A DNA stretch of 64,000 nt from JANQRZ01 sp965215165 (GCA_965215165.1 CBDCCX010000006.1:496001-560000), one strand, 5' to 3'; counted from the first letter of the stretch, positions 8,259 to 16,780 are shown. The notes: generated by a model not told the origin, from the letters alone. Numbers and translations: made by a program.

Positions 8259-9791
8259 TCAGGCGGTCCAGCGCACCGTCGTGTGCTCGAGCTGCGCCGG
8301 CGCGACGCGCGGGCCGAGCAGGGAGACGCCGTAGCCGACCAGCAGCGTTACGGCCAAGCCCACGGCCGTGGACCAGATGAACGGAATCGGCTCGGTCCCG
8401 AGCCACGCGTAGAGCGGCGGCAGGCCGACGTCGTTCTCGGTCACCATCAGCACCACGAGTGTGCCCACGATGGCCCCGGTGAAGGCCCCCGTCCCGTTCG
8501 CGCGCCGCGTCAGCATACCGAGCAGGAAGAGGCCAAGCAGGCCGCCCGCGAAGTAGCCCATGAAGCTCAGGATCAGGTCGATCAGAGGCGCTCCCGTGCG
8601 CGAGGCGTAGATCCCGATCCCGATCCCCGCGACGCCGGCCGTGACCACGACGGCCTTGGCGAAGCGCAGCCGCGTCTGCTCCCCCAGCCCCGGCCGGAAG
8701 CGCGCGAGGAAGTCAACCGTCAGCGCGGCGGCGAGCGAGTTCAGGGCCGAGTCGAGGCTGGACATGGCCGCTGCGAAGACGGCCGCGACGAGCGCGCCCG
8801 TCAGGACGGGCGGCACCTCGGTGTTGACGAAGTGCGGCATGATCTGGTCCGCGCTGAGGCCGGCCGGGAGGAGGCCCGGCTCGTGCTGGTAGAACACGAA
8901 CAGGAAGACCCCGAGCAGGAGCGAGAGCGTCACCCCGATGGCCCCCGCGCCGACGCCGAGCAGGAGCGCGCGCTGGGCGTCGCGCGGCGCGCGGACGGTC
9001 ATGTAGCGCTGCACCGGCTGCTGGTTCGTGCCGAAGAGCGAGAGCGCGAGCAGGCCATACCCGAAGATCGCCGTCACCAGCCCACGACCGCCGAGCAGGT
9101 CCTCGGTGTGGACGACGGCGAGCTTGCCCGCCGCCCCGGCCTCGGCGAAGGCCGCGCCCCACCCGCCGGGCGTCCCCGCCACCACGACTGCCATCGAGGC
9201 CACGATGCCGAGGCTCATGATCGCAAACTGGATCACGTCGGTCCAGATCACGGCCGAGATGCCGCCGAGCACGGTGTAGAGAATCGCGATGACGCCGAAG
9301 AGCACGACGGCCTCCTCTACGCCGTCGAGGCCGGGCACCAAGTCGGTCGGGACGACGGCCGAGAAGAGGAGCGCGGCTCCGTAGAGCAGAGTCCCCGCCC
9401 GGAGCAGCACCGTGAGCGCGAAGAGCGACGAGCCGAGCAGCCGGCTCTTGAGGTCGAAGCGGGCCTCGAGGTACTCGTAGGCCGTCGTGAGCCCGCGCAC
9501 CTTGTGGAAGAACGGGATGAAGAGCAGCGCCACGATGACCGCCGCCAGGATGTCCCCGAGCGAGTACTGGAGGTACCACAGGTCGCCGCTGTAGGCGTAG
9601 CCCGGCACCCCGAGGATGGAGGCCGCCGAGAACGACGTGGCGATGATCGAGAGCCCGGCCGCCCACCACGCCACGCTCCGGTTGCCGACGAAGTAGGCCT
9701 CGGTGTCGGTCTGCCGCCGGTTGGCCCAGACCCCGATGGCGACGATCACGACGACGTAGAGGCCGAGGACGATCCAGTCAGCGAGATGCAT
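8259..9791 (-). CDS. Sodium:solute symporter (SSS family)
   Basis: The 510-residue protein has about 13 hydrophobic helices. Its N-terminus (HLADWIVLGLYVVVIVAIGVW) and the following TEAYFVGNRSVAWWAAG are typical of SSS-family Na+/solute symporters, with the conserved SIIATSFSAASILGVPGYAY in helix 2. Later helices carry ALFGTNQQPVQRYM-like and AAVFAAAMSSLDSALNSLAA motifs, the latter containing the conserved Ser-rich sodium-site helix. It should couple inward Na+ flow to uptake of a sugar, amino acid or similar solute. The substrate is not deducible, and the neighbours give no clear pathway. Confidence 0.9.
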   Translation of the reverse strand: MHLADWIVLGLYVVVIVAIGVWANRRQTDTEAYFVGNRSVAWWAAGLSIIATSFSAASILGVPGYAYSGDLWYLQYSLGDILAAVIVALLFIPFFHKVRGLTTAYEYLEARFDLKSRLLGSSLFALTVLLRAGTLLYGAALLFSAVVPTDLVPGLDGVEEAVVLFGVIAILYTVLGGISAVIWTDVIQFAIMSLGIVASMAVVVAGTPGGWGAAFAEAGAAGKLAVVHTEDLLGGRGLVTAIFGYGLLALSLFGTNQQPVQRYMTVRAPRDAQRALLLGVGAGAIGVTLSLLLGVFLFVFYQHEPGLLPAGLSADQIMPHFVNTEVPPVLTGALVAAVFAAAMSSLDSALNSLAAALTVDFLARFRPGLGEQTRLRFAKAVVVTAGVAGIGIGIYASRTGAPLIDLILSFMGYFAGGLLGLFLLGMLTRRANGTGAFTGAIVGTLVVLMVTENDVGLPPLYAWLGTEPIPFIWSTAVGLAVTLLVGYGVSLLGPRVAPAQLEHTTVRWTA

Positions 9792-9929
9792 AGAGCGGCG
9801 CGGTGAGGGAGAGGCAGAATCTACTGGACAGCGACCCAGCAGAGGCGCCCCCGCCGTAGGTTTCGCCGCGGCACCCTCCGTCTCCTCTCCCTCGTCCCAG
9901 GCTCTTCAGGTCCTGATCCCTTCCGCCCC

Positions 9930-10550
9930 ATGCCCATCCCTGACCCGCTCCCGCTCTTCCCGCTCGGCGTGGTGCTCTACCCCGGCGAGCCGATGCCGCT
10001 GCACATCTTCGAGGAGCGCTACCGCGCCATGATCCGGCACTGCCGGGAGACCGACGAGCCGTTCGGGGTGGTGCTGGCGCAGGACGAGGACCTCGCCCCG
10101 GTCGGGTGCACGGCTCGCATCGAGCGCGTGCTCCAGCAGTACGACGATGGACGGGTCGACATCGTCGCGGTCGGCGAGGAGCGGTTTCGGATCGAGGAGG
10201 TCCGGCAGGAGCGGCTCTACCTCACGGCCCGCGTCACGCCGTTCGGCTCGCGGGAGGGCATCGCCGACCCGGACGCGCGCGAGCGGGTGATCGCGCTCCA
10301 CCTGAAGCTGCTGGAGCTGGCCGGGGAGAACATCCGCCCGGTGATCTACGAGGGCCCGAAGCGGATCTCGTTCGTCGTCGCCCAGAACGCCGGCCTCGAC
10401 CTCGGCCGCAAGCAGGAGGTGCTGGAGCTCGCCACCGAGGACGAGCGGCTCGCCTACCTCGCGGCGCACCTCGAGCAGCTCATCCCCGAGGTCCGCAAGG
10501 CGCGGGAGCGCAACCGCCGCATTCAGTCCAACGGGCACGTTAAAGAGTAG
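9930..10550 (+). CDS. Stand-alone Lon substrate-binding-domain protein
   Basis: The 206-residue protein consists of a Lon N-terminal (LAN/PUA-like) domain without ATPase or protease domains. The opening LPLFPLGVVLYPGEPMPLHIFE is the hallmark, followed by FGVVLAQDEDLAPVGCTARI and a helical C-terminus. Such solo proteins are widespread; they may bind substrates for regulated proteolysis, but no role is firmly established. The ATG at 9930 directly starts the domain. The 138-bp gap before it, shared with the divergent symporter, contains nothing further that I can identify. Confidence 0.88.
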   Translation: MPIPDPLPLFPLGVVLYPGEPMPLHIFEERYRAMIRHCRETDEPFGVVLAQDEDLAPVGCTARIERVLQQYDDGRVDIVAVGEERFRIEEVRQERLYLTARVTPFGSREGIADPDARERVIALHLKLLELAGENIRPVIYEGPKRISFVVAQNAGLDLGRKQEVLELATEDERLAYLAAHLEQLIPEVRKARERNRRIQSNGHVKE

Positions 10551-10569
10551 AGGGGGAGGGAATGGAGGG

Positions 10570-10623
10570 AATGCAATAAAACACAGGAAGACAACGAGGC
10601 GGCCGCGCGCTGCGCCGCACCTT
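10570..10623 (+). repeat. Interspersed intergenic element, copy 2
   Basis: The segment contains AATAAAACACAGGAAGACAA, then CGAG and a GCCGCGCGCTGCGCCGCACC core. It aligns closely with the copy at 11788. It fills the gap between the Lon-N-domain and acyl-CoA dehydrogenase genes. Confidence 0.65.
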
Positions 10624-10647
10624 CGGATGCCCGCCGACAACCTGCTC

Positions 10648-11799
10648 ATGTCGCACCTCGACCTGCCGTTCTTCGACGACCGCCACCGCGTGCTCGCGCG
10701 CGACCTCGGCGCGTGGGCAGGCGCGCACGTCGACGGGGAGCCGGGCGACGAGGCCGAGGCGTGCCGGGCGCTCGTTCGGGCGATGGGGCAGGCGGGGTGG
10801 CTGCGGCTGTGCGTGCCCGCGCCCGCCGGGCTGCACGACCGGCTCGACGTGCGGAGTCTGTGTCTCGCGCGCGAGACGCTCGGCTACCGCTCGGCCCTGG
10901 CCGACTTCGCCTTCGCGATGCAGGGACTCGGCAGTGGGCCGATTTCGCTGTTCGGCACCGACGCGCAGCGGGGCCGCTACCTGCCGGGCGTAGCGGCCGG
11001 GGAGGCCATCGCGGCCTTTGCGCTCTCCGAGGCCGCCGCCGGCTCCGACCCCGCCGCCCTCGCGACCACCGCCGAGGACGACGGCGACGGCTTCGTGCTC
11101 AACGGCGGCAAGACCTGGATCTCGAACGCCGGCATCGCCGATTTCTACGTCGTCTTCGCCCGCACCTCCACCGGGTCGCGCGGCCTGAGTGCGTTCGTCG
11201 TCGAGGCCGAGACGCCGGGCCTGAGCGTCACCGAGACGATCCCGCTCATCGCGCCGCACCCGCTCGGCACCCTCGCCTTCGCCGATTGCCGGGTGCCGCG
11301 CGCGGCCCTCCTCGGCGAGCCGGGGCAGGGGATGCGGATCGCGCTTGCCACGCTCGACGTGTTCCGGACGACGGTCGGGGCCGCCGCGCTCGGCTTCGCC
11401 CGCCGCGCCTTCGACGAGACCCTCGCCCACGTCCGCCGCCGCGAGGTCTTCGGCGGGCCGCTCGCCGCCCTGCCCGTGGTCCAGAGCACGCTGGCGCAGA
11501 TGGCGACCGAGATCGACGCGAGCGCCGGGCTGGTCTACCGTGCCGCCTGGACGAAGGACGCCGGGGCCGAGCGCGTCACCAAGGAGGCCGCGATGGCGAA
11601 GGCGTTTGCCACCGAGGCCGCACAGCGCGTGATCGACCGAGCGGTGCAGCTCTTCGGCGGGCACGGCGTCACCGTCGGCTCCGTCGTGGAGCGGCTCTAC
11701 CGCGACATCCGCCCGCTCCGCATCTACGAGGGCGCGACCGAAATTCAGCACCTCGTCATCGCCCGGCAGCTTCTGAAAGAAGCGGAAGGAATGGAGTAA
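10648..11799 (+). CDS. Acyl-CoA dehydrogenase family protein
   Basis: The 383-residue flavoprotein has the usual three-domain arrangement: N-terminal helical domain, a middle beta domain with ALSEAAAGSDPAAL and the FAD/substrate segment GGKTWISNAGIADFY, and a C-terminal helical domain with QLFGGHGVTVGS. In RIYEGATEIQHLVIARQLL the Glu of YEG is at the usual catalytic-base position. It should oxidise an acyl-CoA to the 2,3-enoyl form with FAD. The ATG at 10648 (SHLDLPFFDDRHR) is preferred; an in-frame ATG at 10627 adds seven residues. The following Rid-family and CoA-ligase genes on the same strand suggest a shared catabolic pathway. Confidence 0.9.
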   Translation: MSHLDLPFFDDRHRVLARDLGAWAGAHVDGEPGDEAEACRALVRAMGQAGWLRLCVPAPAGLHDRLDVRSLCLARETLGYRSALADFAFAMQGLGSGPISLFGTDAQRGRYLPGVAAGEAIAAFALSEAAAGSDPAALATTAEDDGDGFVLNGGKTWISNAGIADFYVVFARTSTGSRGLSAFVVEAETPGLSVTETIPLIAPHPLGTLAFADCRVPRAALLGEPGQGMRIALATLDVFRTTVGAAALGFARRAFDETLAHVRRREVFGGPLAALPVVQSTLAQMATEIDASAGLVYRAAWTKDAGAERVTKEAAMAKAFATEAAQRVIDRAVQLFGGHGVTVGSVVERLYRDIRPLRIYEGATEIQHLVIARQLLKEAEGME

Positions 11800-11861
11800 A
11801 ACCCAGGAAGATAACGAGACGACCGCGCGCTGTGCCGCGCCTTACTACTAACCACTAACCA
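11788..11861 (+). repeat. Interspersed intergenic element, copy 3
   Basis: The segment contains TAAAACCCAGGAAGATAACG, an ACCGCGCGCTGTGCCGCGCC core, and the tail CTAACCACTAACC. The core matches copy 2 and the tail matches copy 1. Its first bases overlap the last codons of the acyl-CoA dehydrogenase gene. Confidence 0.65.
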
Positions 11862-11866
11862 CCGCC

Positions 11867-12283
11867 ATGACCATTCTCCAGCCGCCCGGTTGGGCGCGGC
11901 CGAAAGGCTACGCCAACGGCCTCCTCGCCGAGGGGCGGCTGCTCTTCGTCGCCGGACAGATCGGGTGGGACGCCGGGCAGCGGCTCGTGGCGGACGACCT
12001 CGTCGGCCAGACCGAGCAGGCGCTGCGCAACATCGTCGCGGTGCTGCGCGAGGGCGGGGCGGGGCCGGAGCACATCGCTCGGATGACGTGGTACGTCACC
12101 GACAAGCACGCCTACGGCGCAGCCCAAGCCGAGATCGGACGGGCTTACCGCGACGTGATCGGCGCTCACTATCCGACGATGACGCTCGTTGAGGTTGCCG
12201 GCCTGCTCGAGCCGGGGGCGGTGGTGGAAATCGAGGTCACGGCCGTCGTACCGTACCCCCCAAACTCGTCTTCCGCAGACTAA
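11867..12283 (+). CDS. RidA/YjgF-family protein lacking the canonical arginine
   Basis: The 138-residue protein is a Rid-fold member: LLFVAGQIGWDAGQRLV, a TEQALRNIVAVL helix, ARMTWYVTDKHAY, and the C-terminal YPTMTLVEVAGLLEPGAVVEI. RidA proper hydrolyses reactive enamines/imines using an Arg in the VEVARL motif; here the motif reads VEVAGL, so Gly replaces that Arg. The protein is therefore probably not a classical imine deaminase and may have another role within the Rid superfamily. It sits 12 bp upstream of the CoA ligase and likely shares its transcript. Confidence 0.88.
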   Translation: MTILQPPGWARPKGYANGLLAEGRLLFVAGQIGWDAGQRLVADDLVGQTEQALRNIVAVLREGGAGPEHIARMTWYVTDKHAYGAAQAEIGRAYRDVIGAHYPTMTLVEVAGLLEPGAVVEIEVTAVVPYPPNSSSAD

Positions 12284-12295
12284 CCCGATGGAGCG

Positions 12296-13915
12296 ATGCC
12301 CGAACCCACAGCCCACCGCGACACCTTCGCCCGCGACCACCTCCCGCCGCGCCACTTGTGGCCGGACCTGCTGCTCTCGGGCGACTTCGCGTACCCGCCG
12401 CGCCTCAACTGCGCCACCGAGCTGCTCGACAAAACCGTCGAAGCCGGCCCAGACCGCGTCCTGTTCCACACCGCCGACGGCACGCAGACCTACGCCGCAT
12501 TCCGCGCCGAGGTCAACCGGATCGCGCACGTTCTGAGGGACGACCTCGGCCTGGTGCCCGGCAACCGCGTGCTGCTGCGCGGGCCGAACACGCCGCGCTT
12601 GGCCGCGTGCTGGTTCGCCGTCGTCAAGGCCGGCGGCATCTGCGTCACCACGATGCCGCTGCTCCGGGCCTACGAGTTGACCTACACCGTCGAGAAGGCC
12701 CGGATCAGCCACGCGCTCTGCGACGCCCGCTTCCGCGACGAGCTCGAGAAGACCGAGGCCGAGACGCTGGGCACGGTCGCCTATCTCCTGAGCGACGCCG
12801 ATGACGGCCTCGAGGCTCGCATGACGACCAAGCCGGATACGTTCGAGGCCGTGGATACCGCCGCCGACGACGTGGTGCTCATTGCGTTCACGAGCGGGAC
12901 CACGGGCGACGCCAAGGCGACCGTGCACGTCCACCGCGACGTGCTCGCCATCTGCGACGCCTTCCCGGCCTCGTGCCTCGGCCTTCGCCCGGACGATGTG
13001 GTGATCGGCTCCCCGCCGCTCGGGTTCACCTTTGGCCTGGGCGGCGACCTCTTGTTCCCGATGCGGGTCGGGGCTTCGGCCGCGTTCATCGAGAAGCCGA
13101 GCGTCGAGTCGATCCTGCAAACGGCCCACGACTTCGGCGCGACGGTCTGCTTCACCTCGCCGACGGCCTACCGCGCGATGCTCCCCCGGCTCGGCGAGTT
13201 CGACGTGGCGAGCCTCCGGCTCTGCGTCTCGGCCGGCGAGCCGCTCCCGGCCCCGACCTTCCACGCGTGGCACGAGGCGACGGGCCTCGAGATCATCGAC
13301 GGCATCGGCTCGACCGAGATGCTGCACATCTTCCTCTCGAACCGCGACGGCAGTGCCCGGCCCGGCACGACGGGCACCCCGATCCCCGGCTACCAAGCGA
13401 AGGTGGTAGACGAGGCGGGGGACGAGGTCACGCCCGGCACGGTCGGCCTGCTCGCCGTGCGCGGCCCGACGGGCTGCCGCTACCTCGACGACGAAGCCCG
13501 GCAGCGCGAGTACGTCCGCGACGGCTGGAACTACCCCGGCGACGCCTACCTCGTGGACGAAGATGGCTACTTCCACTACCAGTCGCGGTCCGACGACATG
13601 ATCATCACCTCGGGCTACAACGTATCCGGCCTGCAGATCGAGAGCGTGCTGCTGCGGCACCCGGCGGTCGGCGAGTGCGGCGTGGTCGGGGTGCCGGACG
13701 AGGCGCGCGGTCACCTCGTCAAGGCGTTCGTCGTGCTGCGCGAGGGGGCCGAGCCGGGCGAGGCGCTCGTGAAAGAGCTCCAGGACTTCGTCAAGGCCGA
13801 GGTCGCACCCTACAAGTACCCCCGCGCGGTCGCGTTTTTGGAGGCTCTCCCGCGCACCCAGACCGGCAAGCTCCAGCGCTTCCGCCTCCGGGACGCGCCC
13901 CCCGGCGAGGCGTAG
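12296..13915 (+). CDS. Benzoate/2-aminobenzoate-CoA-ligase-like AMP-binding enzyme
   Basis: The 539-residue enzyme belongs to the ANL superfamily. The ATP-binding P-loop is IAFTSGTTGDAKATVHVH, the A5-type motif is IIDGIGSTEMLHIFLSN, and the hinge region is YFHYQSRSDDMIITSGYNVSG with the catalytic Lys in RTQTGKLQRFRLR near the C-terminus. The N-terminal FARDHLPPRHLWPDLLL and NCATELLD resemble 2-aminobenzoate/benzoate-CoA ligases. It would activate an aromatic acid to its CoA thioester with ATP and CoA. The neighbouring acyl-CoA dehydrogenase and Rid genes suggest CoA-dependent degradation of anthranilate or a related acid; no ring-attacking enzyme is in the window. Substrate assignment is inference. 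Confidence 0.85.
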   Translation: MPEPTAHRDTFARDHLPPRHLWPDLLLSGDFAYPPRLNCATELLDKTVEAGPDRVLFHTADGTQTYAAFRAEVNRIAHVLRDDLGLVPGNRVLLRGPNTPRLAACWFAVVKAGGICVTTMPLLRAYELTYTVEKARISHALCDARFRDELEKTEAETLGTVAYLLSDADDGLEARMTTKPDTFEAVDTAADDVVLIAFTSGTTGDAKATVHVHRDVLAICDAFPASCLGLRPDDVVIGSPPLGFTFGLGGDLLFPMRVGASAAFIEKPSVESILQTAHDFGATVCFTSPTAYRAMLPRLGEFDVASLRLCVSAGEPLPAPTFHAWHEATGLEIIDGIGSTEMLHIFLSNRDGSARPGTTGTPIPGYQAKVVDEAGDEVTPGTVGLLAVRGPTGCRYLDDEARQREYVRDGWNYPGDAYLVDEDGYFHYQSRSDDMIITSGYNVSGLQIESVLLRHPAVGECGVVGVPDEARGHLVKAFVVLREGAEPGEALVKELQDFVKAEVAPYKYPRAVAFLEALPRTQTGKLQRFRLRDAPPGEA

Positions 13916-13969
13916 AACATCGGTGGGACTGGACGGTACGCCGTCGCCTCTCGTCTAATCGGCTCCTCG

Positions 13970-14776
13970 ATGGATCTGTGGCTCTACGCGCTCGGCAGCG
14001 TGCTCCTGGTCAGCCTCGTCTCGCTCGTCGGCGTCTTCACGCTCTCGCTCAACGCGGCGCGGCTGGAGCGGATCGTGTTCCTGCTCGTCTCCTTCGCCGT
14101 CGGCGCAATGCTCGGCGGGGCGCTGATCCACCTCATCCCCCGCGCCTTCGACGCGCTCGGCGACCGGACGGCGAGCCTGCTCGTCCTCGCGGGTGTGCTG
14201 GCCTTCTTCGTCCTGGAGAAGTTCCTCCACTGGCGGCACGACCACGGCGTCGCGGGCGTCGCGGCCGAGGCGGAGGTCGCCGCCGCGCTCGAGATCGAAC
14301 GCCCGGCCGTCAAGCCGTTCGCCACGATGAACCTGGTCGGCGACGCGGCGCACAACCTGATCGACGGGGCGGTGATCGCGGCGGCCTACCTGGTCTCGGT
14401 TCCGGCAGGGATGGTGACGACGGTCGCGGTGATGCTCCACGAAATCCCGCAGGAGATCGGCGACTTCGGGGTGTTGGTCTACGGCGGCATCGAGCCGAAG
14501 CGGGCGCTGCTCTACAACTTTCTCTCTGGCCTAGCGGCCCTCGTCGGCGCGGTCCTCTCACTCGTCGTCGGGGCGCAGGTCGAGGGCTATGCGGACTACC
14601 TGCTGCCTATCACGGCCGGCTCGTTCCTCTACATCGCCGGCAGCGACCTGATCCCGGAGCTGAACCACCACCACAGCGTGCCGGCGACGAAATCGGTGTG
14701 GCAGTTGGTGATGATCCTGCTCGGCGTCGGGGTGATGCTGCTGCCGGCCACGCTCGGCCTCGACCTGCGGCACTAG
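13970..14776 (+). CDS. ZIP-family metal transporter
   Basis: The 268-residue membrane protein has about eight helices. The binuclear metal site motifs are present: NLVGDAAHNLIDGAVIAAA in the fourth helix and MLHEIPQEIGDFGVLVYGG in the fifth. A variable loop with HWRHDHG lies between helices 3 and 4, as in other ZIPs. It probably imports Zn2+ or another divalent cation across the inner membrane. The ATG at 13970 starts directly with the first helix. It follows the ligase gene by 54 bp but is functionally unrelated. Confidence 0.9.
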   Translation: MDLWLYALGSVLLVSLVSLVGVFTLSLNAARLERIVFLLVSFAVGAMLGGALIHLIPRAFDALGDRTASLLVLAGVLAFFVLEKFLHWRHDHGVAGVAAEAEVAAALEIERPAVKPFATMNLVGDAAHNLIDGAVIAAAYLVSVPAGMVTTVAVMLHEIPQEIGDFGVLVYGGIEPKRALLYNFLSGLAALVGAVLSLVVGAQVEGYADYLLPITAGSFLYIAGSDLIPELNHHHSVPATKSVWQLVMILLGVGVMLLPATLGLDLRH

Positions 14777-14802
14777 CGCGAAACGCTGTGGGTAAGGCTG
14801 GT

Positions 14803-15229
14803 TCAGTTATCCCAGTACGCTCTCTCCACGGACGATGGACCCGCCTGGTGGACGTACGCGGATGCGTCGAATGCCTTCACCGCTGCGTGGAAGTCGACCT
14901 CCTTCCCGACGAGCACCAGACCGCGCTGCACCTCCCGCCCTGTCTGCGGGATGACGAAGGTGGCGCAGACGAGGAGCTCGCCTTCCCACGCAGAAACCAG
15001 AGGGAGAAGGTCCTCGAGCAGAAGCCCCCTGGTGGAGCCGGAACATGATCTCCCCCTCTATCCAACGGCGCGACACCTCATTCCACAGGCCTTCTACGAC
15101 GTGACGCTCCCGCGAGACATCGCGGCACCCTCGGAAGGTCTCGGCTGATTCGGAGCTGCCTTGGGTGTGAGCGCACCCCGGAAGCACGAGATCAACGAGA
15201 AGCAAGAGGAGGGGTAGCGTACGCGTCAT
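14803..15229 (-). pseudogene. Small lipoprotein gene with a one-base frameshift
   Basis: On the minus strand an ATG at 15229 overlaps the stop of the SDR gene (ATGA), indicating translational coupling. It opens a lipoprotein signal (MTRTLPLLLLLVDLVLPGC) and continues for about 70 codons to a G5 run at 15025-15029. Removing one G joins it to a second frame (LLLEDLLPLVSAWEGELLVC ... AGPSSVERAYWDN) ending at the stop at 14803. The joined product would be about 141 residues. Both halves read like real protein, with strand and helix patterning. Either the gene is recently broken or the extra G is a sequencing error. I do not recognise the family. Confidence 0.6.
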
Positions 15230-16218
15230 CGGAGACGGTCGGACTGCATGTGGGCAGCGGCGATGCGCTCGGCCGTCGCGCGGAAGGGGCGGAAGGTGAG
15301 GCCTAGCTCCTCGCGTGCCTTGCGGTTGCTGTAGCGGTAGAACCGACCCGAGATGCGGGCGGTCTCGCGCGTCAGCGTCGGGCGCGAGCGCGTCGCGGCG
15401 GCGAGGGCTTCGGAGGCGGTACCGGCGAGGAGCGCTAGGCCCGGTGGGAGGACGAGCTTCGGCCCAGGCACCCCGAAGGCGGCGGCGAGCGTGTCGAAAA
15501 TCTCCTTCCAGCGCAGGTCCTCCGACCCGAGGAAGTAGCGCTCGCCGGTTTCGCCACGCGCCATGGCGGCGCGGTGGCCGGTCGCCACGTCCTCGACATC
15601 TACGACGTTCGTCCCGCCCGCTGGCGCGACGGGCATCGTCCCGCGCCGCACCTTGTCGGCGATCTCGGTCGTGTTCTCGCCGGCTCGCCCCGGCCCGAAG
15701 ATGACCGCCGGATTGACGATCACGGCGTCGAGGCCTTCGGCGATGGCGCGGTGCACCTCCAGCTCGGCGTCGTACTTGCTCCGGGCGTAGGCCGTGTTCA
15801 TCTTCGAGTCGCTCCACTCGGCCGTCTCGTCGATCACGCCGGCCGGCCGCTCCGGCCGTCCGAGCGCGGCCTGGCTGGAGGTGAGCACGAGCCGCCCGAC
15901 GCCGGCCTCGCGCGCGGCGTCCACGACGTTCGCCGTGCCGGCGACGTTGACTGTGTGCAGCCGCTCGGCGTCCTTCGCCCCACCGAACCCGACGAACGCG
16001 GCCGCGTGGTAGACCGCCTCGATGCCGTCCATCGCTGCCCGGACACTCGCCCCCTCGGTCACGTCGCCCACGGCGTGCTCGACCTGCGCCGCGCTGCCGC
16101 CGAGCAAGTCGAGCGCGGAGGTGGGGCGGCGTAGGATGCGGACGGCCTCGCCCTCGTCCAGAAGCTGGCGGACGAGGACCGAGCCGAGAAAGCCGGTCGC
16201 GCCGGTGATGAGGACCAT
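15226..16218 (-). CDS. NAD(P)-dependent extended SDR (epimerase/dihydroflavonol-reductase type)
   Basis: The 330-residue protein starts with the Rossmann motif VLITGATGFLGSVLVRQLL (TGxxGxxG) and has the catalytic YxxxK as YARSKYDAELEV plus LTSSQAALG for the conserved Ser. It resembles dihydroflavonol-4-reductase-like or 3-beta-HSD-like extended SDRs acting on sugar, lipid or isoprenoid hydroxyl/keto groups. The ATG at 16218 is 11 bp after the biotin-carrier stop codon, and its own stop overlaps the start of the frameshifted lipoprotein, so the three form a tight minus-strand operon. The substrate is unknown. Confidence 0.9.
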   Translation of the reverse strand: MVLITGATGFLGSVLVRQLLDEGEAVRILRRPTSALDLLGGSAAQVEHAVGDVTEGASVRAAMDGIEAVYHAAAFVGFGGAKDAERLHTVNVAGTANVVDAAREAGVGRLVLTSSQAALGRPERPAGVIDETAEWSDSKMNTAYARSKYDAELEVHRAIAEGLDAVIVNPAVIFGPGRAGENTTEIADKVRRGTMPVAPAGGTNVVDVEDVATGHRAAMARGETGERYFLGSEDLRWKEIFDTLAAAFGVPGPKLVLPPGLALLAGTASEALAAATRSRPTLTRETARISGRFYRYSNRKAREELGLTFRPFRATAERIAAAHMQSDRLR

Positions 16219-16229
16219 CGGCGAACCAG

Positions 16230-16727
16230 TCAATCGGCGAATGAAACGAGGAGGTCGTTCTTGCCGACGGGCTGGCCGGGTTCGACGTGGACCGCGGCGA
16301 CCGTGCCGGCGGCGGCGGCACGCAGCTCGTTCTCCATCTTCATCGCCTCGAGCACCACCAAGCCGGTGCCCTCTTCGACGGCCTGGCCGGCCTCGGCAAG
16401 GACGGAGAGGACGAGGCCGGGCATCGGCGCGCGCAGCTCGCGCTCGGCCGCCGAGTCCGCGTCCTCCATGCCGAAGCGCTCGAGGAGCAGGTCGCGCTCC
16501 GTCTTGAGGCGGACCGTCAGGCTGCGGCCGTCGTGCGTGAGCCGGAGCGTGCCGTCGTCCTGCGGCTCGACGGTGAACGGATAGCTCCGGCCGTCGAGCA
16601 GCAGCAGCACCTCGTGCTCGGCGACGCGCTCGAAGCGGAACGCAGCGCGTTCGCCGCCTACGACGAGGGCGTCGCCGTCGAGGCTGAGGTCGAAGGGATG
16701 GTCGTGGACGAGGGCCTGGAACTTCAT
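16230..16727 (-). CDS. Biotin/lipoyl attachment domain protein (carboxyl carrier type)
   Basis: The 165-residue protein ends in a biotinyl domain (about residues 95-165) with APMPGLV, the biotin-attachment motif LEAMKMENEL (Lys of MKM) and a closing hairpin PVGKNDLLVSF. The N-terminal half is a beta-rich domain (VEPQDDGTLRLTHDGRS) typical of the separate carrier subunits of acyl-CoA carboxylases such as propionyl- or methylcrotonyl-CoA carboxylase. It would carry carboxybiotin between carboxylase subunits, which are not in the window. It is first in a minus-strand operon and diverges from aat with a 53-bp gap. Confidence 0.85.
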   Translation of the reverse strand: MKFQALVHDHPFDLSLDGDALVVGGERAAFRFERVAEHEVLLLLDGRSYPFTVEPQDDGTLRLTHDGRSLTVRLKTERDLLLERFGMEDADSAAERELRAPMPGLVLSVLAEAGQAVEEGTGLVVLEAMKMENELRAAAAGTVAAVHVEPGQPVGKNDLLVSFAD

Positions 16728-16780
16728 CGCGCCGTGCGGGCTTGGGGGGAGGACGTAAAGCTACGCTCCGCCTCGCTCCC

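Noticed and set aside
6129..9806. A continuous plus-strand open frame of about 1225 codons opposite three minus-strand genes
   Set aside because: It is an antisense shadow of the glycosyltransferase, barrel protein and symporter genes. Its translation is Arg/Glu/Gly low-complexity with no motifs, as expected in GC-rich DNA.
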